DNA of 64,000 nt from Elysia chlorotica (GCA_003991915.1 RQTK01000135.1:297447-361446); one strand, 5' to 3'; shown: positions 10,130 through 23,919, counted from the first letter of the stretch. A program made the numbers and translations. Notes: generated by a model from the letters alone, not told the origin.

Positions 10130-13100
10130 TCAGCCCGTGCCGAACAGGTTGGTCCGCTTAGGTGAGCCTGATCCGAAAGCGCTCAGGGCTAGAGCTTTGA
10201 GTTCCTTGGCTCTCTGTTCCTTCATCGCTTGGCGCTGTTGGACTGGAGGAAAATATTAAAGCAAAACTGGTTAATAATTTCCCTGAACCTACTGAGATAA
10301 TTATTTGTTTATTGCTCAATAGTTATTATTGTCAGCACAATCCAATTTGGTCTCCACACAATAAAACTGATCTCCAGGGGATCTAACTGAAAACCTCGAC
10401 TTAGAGAAAGTATTGAGTTATGAGCCTTTTTCAATATGGGGTGGGGATGTGGAGGTGTGTGTGTGTGTGTGTGGGGGGGGGGCCCAAACAATAGGACGGT
10501 GGGATTTAAGTCCAGAGGTACACAGTTCACTCTGAGAGGACAAAATTGTGTGTAGGATTTCGCCCCCGTTCTAGTTTTATTGGTGCCAGTAAAATGTGAC
10601 TGGCTGTGACATGAGTCCTGATATCCCGGCACGTCTCTTTGTGGTAGCGCGTAATACTCCCAGATCTTAGTCGTGTGACCTTTTGTTGTACAGGATCCTT
10701 CCTGGGAATTCACGAGACGCTAAACTAGGTGTGACCCTGTCCATAACACTCCAATAAGAATTAATTAAGAAAGGAGCCCCCAAGGGAAAGGTAGGGAAAA
10801 AAAAGCTTCAATTTATCCAATTTGAATGGTTTTTCCAAACTTGTAGTGCTTCTTTACAGAATTTGCCGTAGCTAATACCGCATTGTATCCTTCAATCGAA
10901 CAGTCAAAGATTTATAATCTCCGTTTGAACCGAGATTTCAGCTGGCTGTTTGAAACTCGACCCTTCGATAAATTTTCTTAATTGATTTTTCAAGAAAGCA
11001 AAACTTGCTCATCTACCCTTAAGAATGATAAAATATATTATGTCGTGAGTCTAGTATAATAAAATATTCTTCAAATACCTTAAAAAAGAGAAGCTGAGGA
11101 TAAAAGATTGCATATCATTTTATATCTTAAGACAGGTTTGTTAGGGCTGGACTATACATTGCGATTTATCATAGCAGAGATCTCTGTTTAGTTAATAATC
11201 ATGTGTTCACTAAAATTTCAAAAAGCAAACCAGATCATCACATTGAAACTGTTAAACAGTAGCATATTTAAATTGCATTAACAATAGATTCTTAACCTAA
11301 TGAGGTTCTCAGGAGCTTTAGGAACAACGCCACTGTTTTACAGTATTATTTTGTATTAGTAAAACTTGACAAAAAGCTCTAATCAATAATTAATAATATT
11401 ATGATTTAAACTTTTATTGACAGATCTCAAAGTAAAGTCAGTTTGCTTTGGTTTAAACAGACGCTACTAAAAATAGTAGCAAGAAAATATTTGGTTAGAT
11501 TACCACAAGAGGGATGTAGGAACCGTTCGTATAAAAGCCTCACTTAGACTTCAACTTCAATTTTGGTCGAGGCTGGTTAATATGAGAGCAACAGCTCAAC
11601 AAGTGTTCCAAGATGTATAGAAAACTCTACGCAACAGTTAGATTTCTTTTTTTCCCCAAATCCTTTAAATGTGTTTTGAATTAAAAAATAACTTGCATAG
11701 TTTCTTCTTTTCTTCAATTTAACCATTGAGTGTTAAATAAAATAATACGATTAATGAAACTTTTTCACCGATACGAGTAGGCCTACTAGAGGACGTATGT
11801 GCGTGAAAAATATCAAGATTCAATAAATAGTTAATTAAATAAAATAAAAAAAACAATAGTTACAACACTATGGGCAAAAAGAATTCATTACAGATTTTCT
11901 TTAAGAGTGGGTATTTCAGTTCGCTAATGGACGCCTGCATCGAAAGTAATTTATCGATAATCTCCCCTTAGAGGGCTCCCTTGGCGTGTAGCTCTGCACC
12001 ACTCTGTATTCAGACTTGGCTAAACATTGCCGGAAACGAGTTAAGCCGCCTTTTGTAATTGGTCGACAATCGTAGCAAGTAAGAGAACGGGCCTGCTGAG
12101 CTGTTGCACACGGCACAAAATAAGGAGAGAATTCGATCTCTATAAGTGAAGGAACTCGCAGCAGCAAACGTCATCATACTTATGAAATTTCCAAAAACCG
12201 GTTGTATTGATTAACAAAACAGTAACACGTTACTAATCGTATAATGCGCAAGATTTCAATAAACCGCAAAATTAAAATTACATAAAGATAGAATTTATTC
12301 ACTTTTATTTCTTTATAGCACAATTCATTTCGGTGATTTTTTGCTAAGATTTGGCAAACATGGTTGTTCTCGGATTTAAGGAAAATAAAACGATAGAAGG
12401 AATAGCATGCAGCAAAGCGGTTGGGTGTCTACTATCTTATCCAAAAGCAAGCGTACTTCTAGCCATATTTCATCTTTATTTATTATAATAGCATCCTGTT
12501 TGGGAACTTTAAACTCGTTTGAATATCTCTAAATACTGTTGAATAGATACTTTTATACCCAATAGTATTTACAAAGCGCTAAATTACTTTTTTAATCTAC
12601 CACAATTATTATTTCAGTCCCAACTACAAAAACCCATAAGCCCGACACAGTACGTTTGTTATCAACATCCTCCCTAACACATAATTCCCAATTGTGCTTG
12701 GGTCGCACTAGTACATTAATTTGGTCACAGTATTGAAAAAATAATGTTCTTTTCTTCTGAATGAGAATGTTAGGACCAATTTCGCCTCTCGTTTTGCCCT
12801 GAAACCGAGCCGCATTCGGGCAGCCCCAATTATTCACTGGTGTTTTGATTACCCCCAAAACCTCGCTGCTATTTGATTACCCCGCGGATCATGCCTGATC
12901 GGGTATCGATTAGCCCCTTGGATGCGAAAGATGTCTGATCGATGCTAATGGAGAAGTCCTGTCGATGCCGCGATACCAGTGCCTGTTGCGCACATTCTGA
13001 CAAGGTGCCTCGTTTATTTTCATTTCCAATAACACGCATGATAATTATTGAAATGAACTCTGCCAGGATTTTGTTAAGGAGGGAATGCACGGACTTGTTA

Positions 13101-16100
13101 CCTGACGAAAGTAGAGATCTACACTGAACTTTGTTTCTTGGTACCTTTATGTGCATTATAACTGACACTGTCTTTACGCTGAAAAATGACTGCGAGCTAT
13201 TTGATTTTAGATTAATTACATCTACAACCGCTGTAAAGAGAGGTATTTGAAAAAATCTTTGGAAAAAAAGCCGTGAAAAAAGTATATTTTGTTATATCAA
13301 GGTAAAAAATGTTTTGATAGTCCATATTATCCATTTGTACAAGAAATTTTTGTTTTAATTTTGTCACTGAAGTAGACAGCCCATAGTTACCCTCGGTTTA
13401 AGGGGAGGAGGGCAGGGGAGCAGTTGCCTATGGCGAAGCCTTTTGAATTTACTATTTTCCATCTTTTTAAAGCCAGTGAAAAATCACAGAGCCATAGTTT
13501 GAACTTGATTTAAACATGTAACGCCTCATTAATCAACTTTTTTGCGAAGCCTGTTCTTATTATCGATTCTTTGTTCAAGAGAATTTAGACAAAAAGAAGA
13601 AAAAAAATTCCACAACACGATTTTTATGTGAAGAAAAGCTGTTTACCATTATTGTCTTAGATGACATTATAGATTTTTTGTTGATTTTTTTTGCATTTAC
13701 TTTCGAAAGAGAGGTTTAGTGAGCTTGTTTCAGGCATTTTAAGTTTATGATAACATTTACTCGTAGAAATACATTTGTTAATAATTGAGGTTTTAATCTA
13801 TTTAAATTGCTAATTTGTATACCAGGCTTCTAAATAAATGTTAACAAATTGTAATCTCATAATTTCCAGTTCAGCTTTTTCTTTGTTTTGAAGCGTTCTG
13901 AAAAAGGATATCTTTTAGCAGGTCATTATCAAGGGTCAAACACCAAATATGGATCTCCAGTAAGTAATACATTATATTTGGAAAACTGTAGAGTTTTAAT
14001 TTTAAAATTGCGTTCTTGGCTGTAACGGTAGTCTAGAGACTATTGGATTCAGCAGATTAATAGATATTGCTCGGATATCAGACGATAAAAAAGAACAGAA
14101 TTTTTTGTGAAGGCAGTTTGTTAGGGAAAACTTGTCTATCATCTTAGGGTACGAAAAAAACATTAAACTAAGCCCTTCTTCCACTACTCCAGCTGGTTGC
14201 ACAAATTCAGCACCACGACTAGAAGCGCGACAAGCGAGGCGTGGATTCAGTGGGCGATCTGTGTTATAGTTTGTCGTTGTCCATGCTTGCTTAACCCGGT
14301 TCATTTGGCGATTCTCATGAATTTCAGCAGAACGTTCTTTCAATTATTTGTCTCTACGGTGAACTTTTAAAACAGCTTACAAACTAATTCGCCCAGCTAA
14401 TTTTCTCTGAAATCCAGTTTGCCCCAGAGTTATATTGTTGGACCCATGCTCTTTATCTTTACTCCCATTCTGGTACACTTGTTTTTTTTAATTTTCTTTT
14501 ACTGTTTATTCTTTTTAAAGGTAAAAGTTAGCCATTTAATTTCTTTGCACAACAACAGAGCTTGTAAACATTGCTTCTCTCCATTTTAAAAGACGCCCAC
14601 CAGCTAAACAATGCTGACATGCTTGTACAATGTCTATATTTTTTAATGTCTTTACCTTCCAACTCAGCTCAAATTTTTTTCCAAACTCCACCTTTTCCTA
14701 ATCAAAGCTGACCTCAACTTGTTTCCTTCCTTCAAGTGGCATTTGAAAACAAGGAAACTTCGTCCAGAGAGCAAATCGATTTTAAAGGGCAAGACAATAT
14801 AAAATTGGTTCAAAAAGTAATGGACCAAGGAAGGACTGATTTCGACATTACAATCCTCAACAACCATTGTTTTACTTTGACACTTTTCCAATGCAAAAAC
14901 GTTTGTCTTCGCTAACTCAGAAACTCTCTGGGATATCATGGTGTTATCTGCTGAGGCATAACTGATTTTAGTTCGTACTTGAAAAGCAGTGTTTACATAA
15001 CTTATTAAGGGATATAATTATGCATTAAAAGCATATTGATCGTTGCAATGAATCGAATATGATGTCTATGATAATGAAACGTTTACTACGTAATGGTTTT
15101 TTATGTCTTAATTTTACGTAATAAACAATGAATCAAATCCAGAAAAAAAATATCTATAAAATTATTATGACAATAGTAATCAGTGTAACAATAATATTAT
15201 TAAAGATTATGACTTCATACACCATAAAGAAACGCAAAGGTGCCTGTTTGATTGGAGTGATAACATTAAAAAATATGTGGTTTATGTCTTTCTCGTGCCT
15301 AGAACAGTTATATAAAAAGATACTCATTCCAAAGTTATAACAGTTCTTTTTCCAGAAATTAAATGAATTTGTGTGTAACACTAAATATCTTTCGTATGAC
15401 GTGAAGAACGATTGGTTTTGTGGCTAAAAATCTTGAATAGATATTCCTTCAATCATATTTTGTGTGAATATTATCATCGAATCTCGGAACACAATTGCAA
15501 GAGATAATTAGTAAAAACGCTAGGCGTAAATCAATGCAGCAATGATAATAAAACAACAATGTTATTGCAAATAATGTTCGCTCATAAATCAAAATTAAGA
15601 AAAGAAAGCAAAGAAACCAAAATCAGCGATAAAAATGTCTAAAGTGATTTTGGCCTTGGTGTTTGTGATGCAATCATTCCAAAATGAATAAAACATTATA
15701 ATTATATGTTGAAGGCTTAAACCAACTCTTATTCTTTTAAGTCATTTTAATAACTTTTTGTCTTGGCTGCCAATGTTTTGCGATAATTACGCATCATCCC
15801 ACTGGTTCCTAAAAATGACTTAAAATGTTTTTGACGAGCGGATTAAAACTCAACCGATCAAGTTTAATTACAGATGAATATAGACACATAAAAGATGACC
15901 TATCAGATTATACATACTACTTCACTGCAAAGTAAGGGACAATATTTTTCAGCTAGATGAACCAGCCTATTTCCCAGAATTGTTTGTTAGGCATACTGGG
16001 TAAATTAGGCATAAGTCCATCCTGTCTCTGTGTGGCAGCACCTAAAAGTGTCGTGCGTTAAGCTTGGGGCTCGTCCATAATAAAAATTATAGTCTATATA

Positions 16101-19100
16101 ATGCTCACATTGGACGTTAAGCAACCAACTTAATTAAACGCAAACAAGAGCGAGTTTCCAGCTAGATGCATCAGCCGATTGCCTAGAATAAGTTATTCGC
16201 TTCTTTACCACATTAAAAAAAAAACTATATGGATTATTGTTGGTGTACACACATTTTAGTAAAACTGAAGAGTACTAATTTAGACTGAGAAGTTCATTAC
16301 TTACCAGAGAGGGACAGCAGATCCCAGCCCATGCCCCAAAACAAGTCGACAAAGTCGGTTAGTGAAACCCTGACGTTGTTAGTATTGGGACCCGTCTACA
16401 ATATAGACTATATAATGCTGAAGTTGGACGCTAAGCAACAGACGCACAGACCATGGCCTACCAGAGAGGGACACCAGGTGGATGCCCCAGCCTATGGCCC
16501 AGAACAATTCGACAAAGTTCTGACGTTAGTATTGGGACCCGTCTACAATATAGACTATATAGTGCTGAAGTTGGACGCTAAGCAACAGACGCACAGACCA
16601 TGGCCTACCAGAGAGGGACACCAGGTGGATGCCCCAGCCTATGGCCCAGAACAATTCGACAAAGTCCTGACGTTAGTATTGGGACCCGTGACGTTAGTAT
16701 TGGGACCCGTCTACAATATAGACTATATAGTGCTGAAGTTGGACGCTAAGCAACAGACGCAGAGACCATGGCCTACCAGAGAGGGAGACGAGGTGGATGC
16801 CCCAGCCTATGGCCCAGAACCAGCCCACCAGCATGAAGGTGACGGTGAAGAGCTGGGCCAGGCCCACCATGCAGTTCGCGCACAGGATGTTCAGGGTCTG
16901 GTCGCTCTTGCTGGACTGCCTGGTCTGGCCGCAGCACAACAGGGAAACCCCGCTGAGGATCGTGCCTGGTGTGGACAGAGGGAACAAGTCACAGAAACAA
17001 TGAAGGAGGAAGACGCCTATTTGCTGTTTAATATACCAGAAAATAATAAGTGAACAGCTCAAGTGAATGAAATATGATTTCATAGTTTCAGTTCTCTGAT
17101 TCTTAGCAAAATAGATTTTTTTCAAAAATGTAAATTACTAGAAAAACAAAAACAAAAAATAATAAGTGAACAGCTCAAGTGTAGGAAATATGATTTCATT
17201 GTTTCAGTTCTCTGATTCTTAGTAAAATAGATTATTTTCAAAAATGTAAATGACTAGAAGAACAAAAACATTTCCTAATTTACAAATTCCCTCCATATGT
17301 AATTGGCTCAGGGCGGACTTAACGCAGACATTTTTTGCTTATGGCTTTTTTGCCTATCCATTTATACATTGACTGACACGTTGTTATAAATGGTATCTAA
17401 AAAATTTTTTAGGCTTGAACAAACGGAATTAATTCCCAAATGATACTTGTGTTTAAGGACAATAACAAAATGATTAATGGAAAATGAACATTAAATTAAA
17501 AAGCAATTTAAAAAAGCAGCATAGCACATCACTTTTTGCACTCAGGTTGTAATTTCAATTAAAATCACAACAGTACAGAGAGTATCATTTTTACTTTGAC
17601 CATTCATGTTACCGACCATCATTTTGTATCTAATTATTTTAGTTCTTATAAGCAATAAGGTGCTATAAAAGCGATTGTTTACTTTGTGAACTTGTCTGAA
17701 TGTCTTTTGTTTGAATTGTGCTAGGTTCATTACAGACATTAATGTTGTGATGAACTCTGAACAGCTAGCCAGCTAAATCTAAAACTGTTAAATATTTTTA
17801 AACAATTAAATGGTAATATGGTATTGGTAATTAATAAAGAAAGAGAACACTCACCAAAACCAGGCAGACAGATGTTCAGCACCAGACACGTGACAGCCAG
17901 GCCTAGGGGCAGGCAAGGAATGGCGCTCTTGATGTAGCTCTCATCCCTGGTCAGCATGGACTTGGACTTGTCCGCCTCTCCCGGCGCCTGGATGACGGTC
18001 GCGGTCGTGCGGATACGGTAGTCCACGGATCGCCGGGACATGGCATCGACAGACGGCCTGGCGGAGTCTCGCCGCGAAGTCAGGGACAGGCTGTCTTCCT
18101 CTGGAGATGAGGGGTGGACGCCGATAGCAAGCCCGTGCGGAACGGTTAGGGAGCTCATAGACGTGGTTTTCACTGCGGGCCGCAGCTTTCCCGTCCTGGA
18201 GGATCCGCTGTTGCCCAGACTGCTGTCTGGCGACGCAGACGTCCCGTGTAGAGGCACGGAGGACGCGGAGTTGAGCGATGCTGATAAGCTTTTCTCGCGA
18301 ATCTTTCTCTGTATACTGTTCAGCACTAGTTGACCAGCTTTGGTTTTGGTGCTTCTGTCGATGGTTGTGGTCTCGTCTTCGACTACTACAGTCGTTGGGG
18401 CAAGTGCAGATGACATTGGACTTGGTTTTGTTTGATTTAGTGTGGCTTTTGGTTTCGCATTTTTTAAATTTACTGTGGGCTGAACGGCAACTTTATCAAG
18501 TATTATGTCATTTCCATCGGACTTGCTTGAACTTGGCGACACCGGTGTTGTTGTAATGAGGATATTGTTTGAGTCTATAGGTGTTGCTCTAAGGACTGGC
18601 TTATCGACTGAAGCAGTTGTTATCACCGTTGAAGTTTTACTGTCTATCACTGGTTTTACTTCAACCAGGAAATCTGTTTGTTTCTCAACAATCCTTTCAG
18701 TTGATTGAGCAGAAAATATCCCTTGGTTTAGCGATGTTTCCTGGAGACTGCTTTCAATGACTTTGGATCCTTTATCTTGACCAGAGACTGTTTTGAAGAT
18801 AATCCCTCTTGGGCTTGAAATTTTGTCTTTGCTAGTCAATAAATCTTTCTCTCTATTCCTTAGCTCAATGTTTTCATTTCTTGGTATAGATGATTTTGTA
18901 GTACATTTGGCTGTTGATACACTCAGGCCTGAAGTTTGAACAGGTTTTAAGTCAACCAAATCAATTGTCGGTTCTAAAGATTTTTTATCTATTCCTTCCT
19001 GCGAATCTTCCTGCGAATTTTCAGAGACATTAACTGTCCCAGATTCTTCTCCTGTTGGTTCTTTGGTATCCTCCGAACCTGTTCTGTTGTTGTTAGTTTT

Positions 19101-22100
19101 GTTACTATTATTATTGTTGTTGTTGTTGCTGTTGTTGCTGTTGCTTTTGGCCACATTTCCGTCTGTTCTTACTTTTTCCTCTTTTAAACGAACATCCTCC
19201 TTCCCTCTTCTGGCAGTGTTATTTTTCTGATGTCTTGGTGTCACCTTTCCTATTGTTTTCCTATTGTTGGTCGTATCATGGATGCGAGCACTAGAAGGGG
19301 TTGTTGGTTTACTTTCGTTATTAAAATCTGTTTTTAAATGCGTTTTTCTGGGCGATGCCAGCTTGTCTGTCGGTGAACGAATGCTGTGCGAATAAGGTCC
19401 TAGTCGAATTCTGTCGATGGCTCTCATTTCTTGAGGGTGAATAAATGTGCCGAGCGAATGCTTTGGTCTCACCTGAGAAGAAAGAGATTTCTTTGATGAT
19501 CCGCCTGGTTTTCCTTCTCTTCCATTCGCGTGTTTTGATGGATAAGAGGCGTTTTTGATGCCTCCTTGAGTTGCTATATTTTGTTGAATACCTGGCTCCA
19601 TTGCTTGTGGAGACTCTTTCTTGTCGAATCCGGTGTTGTCGCCTCTAACAATTTCTTGCAACTGCGGTTCTTCGGTGAAAGTCTGCTTTGGTGTATCACC
19701 AGCATTTTCTGTTTGATTGTTGTTACTAAGAATTGTTAATGGTTTTTCGTTTGTAATTTCCGTTTCTAGTGATATACCTCTATTCTTGACAACATAATTA
19801 TCCCCACCGTTTCCTTTATCTTTCTCAATGCGGAATGGAACCAATTGATTATCGAGATCCCCACCACTTCCATCACTATGAGTTTGTGGGGTGGATAAGA
19901 AATTGGCTGGCGAGTGATCTTTTTCCTTGGAGTCATTTGTTCGTTCTGGGCAGTTTTTGCTGGGGCTATAATCTGTTTGTCGAGAATCAATATCAGCCTG
20001 ATGTGATATCGATCCTCGGTCCTCATTCTGAACATACAAAGTTGAAGATGTTTTCGGCTTCGCGAGTATGTCCGTCTGGCTATCTGAAATAAAATCCCTC
20101 ACTATGTTCTGCACTACAGGCCTGTCTGTTACATCCTTATCATCCCCACAGCTGGTTTGATTGTCGGGGGACAAAACTGGATGCGCGTGCGTTCCAAATT
20201 GCGCGAAATAGGAGTTCTCCACAGAGTCGTCAAATGTCGTTGTATTGTTATTTAAGGAGATTTCATTTGGTTCTACGTTTATTTCAGTCTTTAGATACCT
20301 GTTTTCTTGAGAGTTTTCCGTAAAACCATTTTCTGGGCTTACTGAATCTGTTTGTATTGTCTTTATTGAAAACGTATCTCGCTCATTTCTCGTTGATACA
20401 CCAGAATCATTGTGTACATCCTCTCCTATTGAGTCAGATTTTTGAAATTCAATATCAATAGAATTCCTATCCTCTTTTACCATACCATCTTTGAATAAAA
20501 TGTCCTCTTCATTCAACTCCTCGCTCGGTTGATATTCGTTTAGTTTATTGTCAGTCAAAGAGTGTGTTGAACTTTTTCTTGATAACGCTGTTAAAATTTT
20601 TTTGTCATCATTGCGTCCTGAAATAGCATCATCTTCATTCTGAACTGGACTTTGGCGTGCCACATCACTCGCTTCGTCATGAGATGTGGTTCTGGCGTTG
20701 GCAACTTTGTTATTTTCATGTAAAGAACTTTCTGAGACTTTTTGTCTTGTATCTGACTGTTCGTTGAGAGACATCACCCCCTCGATGGTTTCTCTGGTTA
20801 AAACGTCGTCAAGTGTCTCCTGGGACAAAGCTAAACTCGCTGCTGAACCGCGAGAGAACTTTGCTGATGTTAGACTTTGCCGTGACTTGGACGAGTAAGA
20901 CCTAGATATCGAAGTAGGCAATACTGGCATATCCTCGCCTGCCAACTCTGATGCACTCGTGTGTCCCTTCATGTCGCCGTCAATTAATTTCTTTGGAGGA
21001 ATCTCCGATGATATTTCGTCTCCTTGGGCGTCACTCTCCGTTGCTTGTTTTGGGTTTTGTTCGTTCACCTCTTGAAAAGAGTGCTCTACGTTTCCTTTCT
21101 CCTCAAGATTTAGATGCTGTAATGATTCTGTTGTATTCACAACATTATTGGTAATATTTTCTTTGTTGATATAAGTATCTTGTTGAGCGTGATGTGCAAG
21201 TTTTCCATTCATCAACAAAGACGACGTATGGTCCGCATATGGTACAGAATTATTGGCATACTTTGAAACATCATCGCTTTGATCACTTTCAGGATGGTCG
21301 CTATTGTTAGTTTCACCCTCCAGACTCTCATTACGCGACTTATTTTCTGTTGGTCTGATATCAGCCTCATTTATTTCTTGTTCTGCAGAATCTGTAACTT
21401 TCTCAACAGTATCCCCATGAACGTCTTTTTCTTCTACGACAAGGCAGGAATCACCACTTAACATTGCAGACTGATGTACGATTAACTCGTCACTAGTTAC
21501 ATAATTAGAGCTCTCTTGTTGGAGGGTAACATGTTCTTTCTCACCTTTCAATAATTTATTTTCCGCTTTACCTTCACCTCTATCATAGCTTTTCCCACCC
21601 TCCATATCATCATTGCTGTCGTTCTTATTTTTCTTTTCTTCATCCTGCAAAGGCTGCTCCTTTTTCTTATTTTCATCATCATCCTCGTCTTCGCTTTCCT
21701 CTTCCGCCTCGCTTTCACTGTCGTCTTCAATTTTATCCTCATCGTTCTCCGTGTCTTCCCCTTGGTCCTCATCATTACCTTCTTGGTCTTCTTCTTCTGT
21801 GTCCTCATCATCATCCTCATCCTCGTCCTCTTCCGCTTCTTCCTTCACTTTTTCTTCTTTCCCTTCGTTATCATTTTTTTCTTCTCCTTTTGATTTTATT
21901 CCTCTGGCCTTTGCATTATCGGGTCTATTATGATGACGTCTCTGCTTTAATTGATCTGAGTCCGAGTCGAGCTTCGATACGCTGTTGGCTTGTCTGCTTT
22001 GTAGCACTGATTTGGAATCTTTGTTTTGCTGTTCAGTATTGGAAACCAGTGACGATAGTGAACGGGACAAGCGACTCGGTGTCTTTTCCAAACTACCTGC

Positions 22101-22169
22101 ACTGATCTCAATATCTGGAGTTTCTATGGGCGTCAACCGCGAGGTAGAGTTCAGAGAAGTCGAAGACAT
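10130..22169 (-). CDS. stum: Stum/SPEC3-family mechanosensory transduction mediator homolog
   Basis: A three-exon minus-strand gene: 17855-22169, 16777-16965 and 10130-10242, with matching phases (1, then 1), giving about 1538 aa. In flies Stum is needed for mechanical sensing in proprioceptive neurons. SPEC3 was first found in sea urchin cilia. The Spec3 domain is C-terminal. Membrane segment 1 ends exon 1 (AIPCLPLGLAVTCLVLNICL, then PGFG). Exon 2 continues TILSGVSLLCCGQ, then membrane segment 2 (VGLAQLFTVTFMLVGWFWA), then IGWGIHLVSLS. Exon 3 gives a charged tail (QQRQAMKEQRAKELKALALS) ending in a TGA at 10130. The first 1400 residues are low-complexity: Ser/Thr-rich ends, a Glu/Asp-rich tract at about 94-185 and an Asn/Ser run near 1010-1025. 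The ATG at 22169 was chosen because a plausible 3' splice site (TTTCTGTAG) lies just upstream. Intron 2 is 6.5 kb. Family assignment is strong; the function of the long N-terminus is unknown. Confidence 0.85.
10500..10725 (+). mobile_element. SINE copy
   Basis: Recognised by ATTGGTGCCAGTAAAATGTG, ACTGGCTGTGACATGAGTCC, TGATATCCCGGCACGTCTC and GTGGTAGCGCGTAATACTC. The tail is truncated after the CTTAGTCGTGTGACC segment. Confidence 0.65.
15955..16135 (+). mobile_element. SINE copy with intact tail
   Basis: Shows CTGTCTCTGTGTGGCAGCAC, GGGGCTCGTCCATAAT, TATAGTCTATATAATGCTC and the terminal TTGGACGTTAAGCAACCAAC. The head is weak. Confidence 0.65.
16310..16800 (-). repeat. Tandem array of stum exon 2 donor end fused to a SINE tail
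   Basis: Units of about 146 bp (starts near 16378, 16523 and 16690) each join a SINE-tail segment to a copy of the last roughly 45 bases of stum exon 2. The SINE part reads TTGGGACCCGTCTACAATAT and TGAAGTTGGACGCTAAGC. The exon copies lie at about 16310-16345, 16480-16520 and 16625-16665; the real exon end is at 16777. Each copy still encodes most of FWAIGWGIHLVSLS followed by GTAGGC or, in the farthest, GTAAGT. A 21-bp stutter duplicates GACGTTAGTATTGGGACCCG near 16669-16710. Confidence 0.88.
16966..17854. other. Stum intron 1, with a tandem duplication
   Basis: An 889-bp intron between the two exons that encode the membrane segments. It contains a tandem duplication of about 112 bp (about 17041-17152 and 17157-17270), recognised by GTGAACAGCTCAAGTG and TTTCAGTTCTCTGATTCTTAG. 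Otherwise AT-rich with no other feature. Confidence 0.8.
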
Positions 22170-22635
22170 CGTTCTACAGAAAGCTCGAGAACTTAAAACA
22201 TTTTTGTAATAAAATTTTCTGGCAAATTCAAATGCTGGTGAGAGTTAAGAAATGTTAAGCCATTTCGGATATAACTGTTATATCATAACTTTCATTAATC
22301 TTTGTCTTGAAAAGACTTAGGGCCTATCTACCGTCTACAAAATGGACACCTCAAGTCACTCCGCCCTATGTTTTGACAACCACGGCTGCTTTCATTGGGC
22401 TGATAAGACCACCTTCGTCTTCACACGTTTGTAAAAAATGGATCTCTAAGAACCTTCAGGCTTGGAATATGGATATTATTTCGTAGAAAATCTGGATTAG
22501 AGGAATCGCCTAAAACATCTGAAGATCAGAGGTTTTTAATCAATCCTGGTTCACTGAAAATAAAAAAAAGAGTAAACATCTTATATTGAAATACCGGTAA
22601 GTTGTAATAACTCTCTCATCTATCTCTCTCTATAA

Positions 22636-22698
<63 letters not shown>
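22636..22698. repeat. (TC)n microsatellite
   Basis: A pure CT run of about 60 bp, about 470 bp upstream of the stum start codon. Confidence 0.95.
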
Positions 22699-22703
<5 letters not shown>

Positions 22704-23919
22704 ACGTTTCTAACAATTTCTTAATATTTGTCAGACCTTTTCGGACCATTGTAGAAGAAAGTAAATAAAAAAGAAATAAAATTGATGATACAAGTATTAA
22801 ACCTGAAAAATGTGCTTTCCTCTGTATAATTAAAAGAAATGATTGGTGTGTTAGCGTTCACTCATGTTGTATTACTTCCTTTTAAAGATTACGCAAAATT
22901 GTCTTATTTGACAGTTCAAGTGGTAATTATATTAATATAAAAAAAACTGTTATTTTGAAGTAGAGAATAGCTCGGGCTTAAACCTGATCCAAGTGCCTCG
23001 AGTCTCCGCGTAGACTGTTTTGGGAAAGACAGGGGAGGATGAAAGATAACGTTTATATTTTAAACTAATACAATAATAACATCAAATATAAAAAGTAAAG
23101 ACATTAATTGGTGAGGTTTTGTTTTATGACCAGAGAACCTTCTTTTTAACAAATGACGTGTACACAATATAATTTTCTTTATATACCTATTAAAAGTATA
23201 CAGATATGGATTTGTGTAAGAAAAAATCCACCTAAAAACAACTCTCACCTGTTTCAATGCCATAACTTAAGCACCCATCTAGAAAAAGTTAACCAGCACA
23301 ATTTTATGTATAATATTATATTTACGCTGCTGGATAGTTTAAATACAGTTTAATGATGAACGTCCAAAGTTGAGAATTCGAGGCCTTCATAGTTCAAAGC
23401 CAAATAAACACCAAAAAGATGATAGTCCGAGGAAAGATGTTATACCAAACATGTAAAGGTTGTATAAGTATAGTTAAACTTTGTTGGTTGTTTATTAAGA
23501 TGTATGAAATACAAGCATTACTACATTATTCTTTCCCTTCGCAATAATTTGAAACTAAAAATAAAATTACAATCATCATGAACTTCGCTTGTAATTGAAA
23601 GGTCCGCCATCAGTACACAATATTGAAAAAGGATACTTTTATAGGCACTGTTGTAAGAGGTTAAAAAAGTGATAATGACAAAGCGTTATGTCATATCTCA
23701 AAAATGTTTAATGATTACGAATATCGCGTTTGATCAAAGACTCCATTAGTAAGACATGCGAATGACAGCTCAAAAAGCACTGTAACTGTCGCCAGGGCTA
23801 CAAATTGCTATTATTATGGAACAGAGAGCTTGTTGGGCACAATCCTCTCCGCAAGGGTTCGTATCGTGAACTGCGGTGTATCACGCCCCGCCCTCTCCAC
23901 ATAATTATCCATATGAGAG

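Larger units (their letters stand above)
10243..16776. other. Stum intron 2
   Basis: A 6.5-kb intron. It contains SINE copies at about 10500-10725 and 15955-16135 and a short GT/G-run tract at 10454-10482. The tandem array built from stum exon 2 ends at about 16310. The remainder is AT-rich with no supported exon; a weak Ly6-like frame at 11916-12167 is discussed as a finding. Confidence 0.7.

Noticed and set aside
9708..10259. Plus-strand frame with a long polyhistidine run
   Set aside because: The histidines are the (ATC)n repeat and the rest is antisense to the last stum exon.
14002..14343. 113-residue minus-strand frame in stum intron 2
   Set aside because: No ATG, no splice context, no domain; composition is like surrounding intron.
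16331..17053. 240-residue open frame on the plus strand
   Set aside because: It is the antisense of stum exon 2 and its tandem copies. The repeats keep the frame open; no start context, splice sites or family motif support it.
21548..21933. Met/Lys-rich and Ser-rich frames over the acidic tract of stum
   Set aside because: Out-of-frame shadows of the Glu/Asp-coding repeat in stum exon 1.
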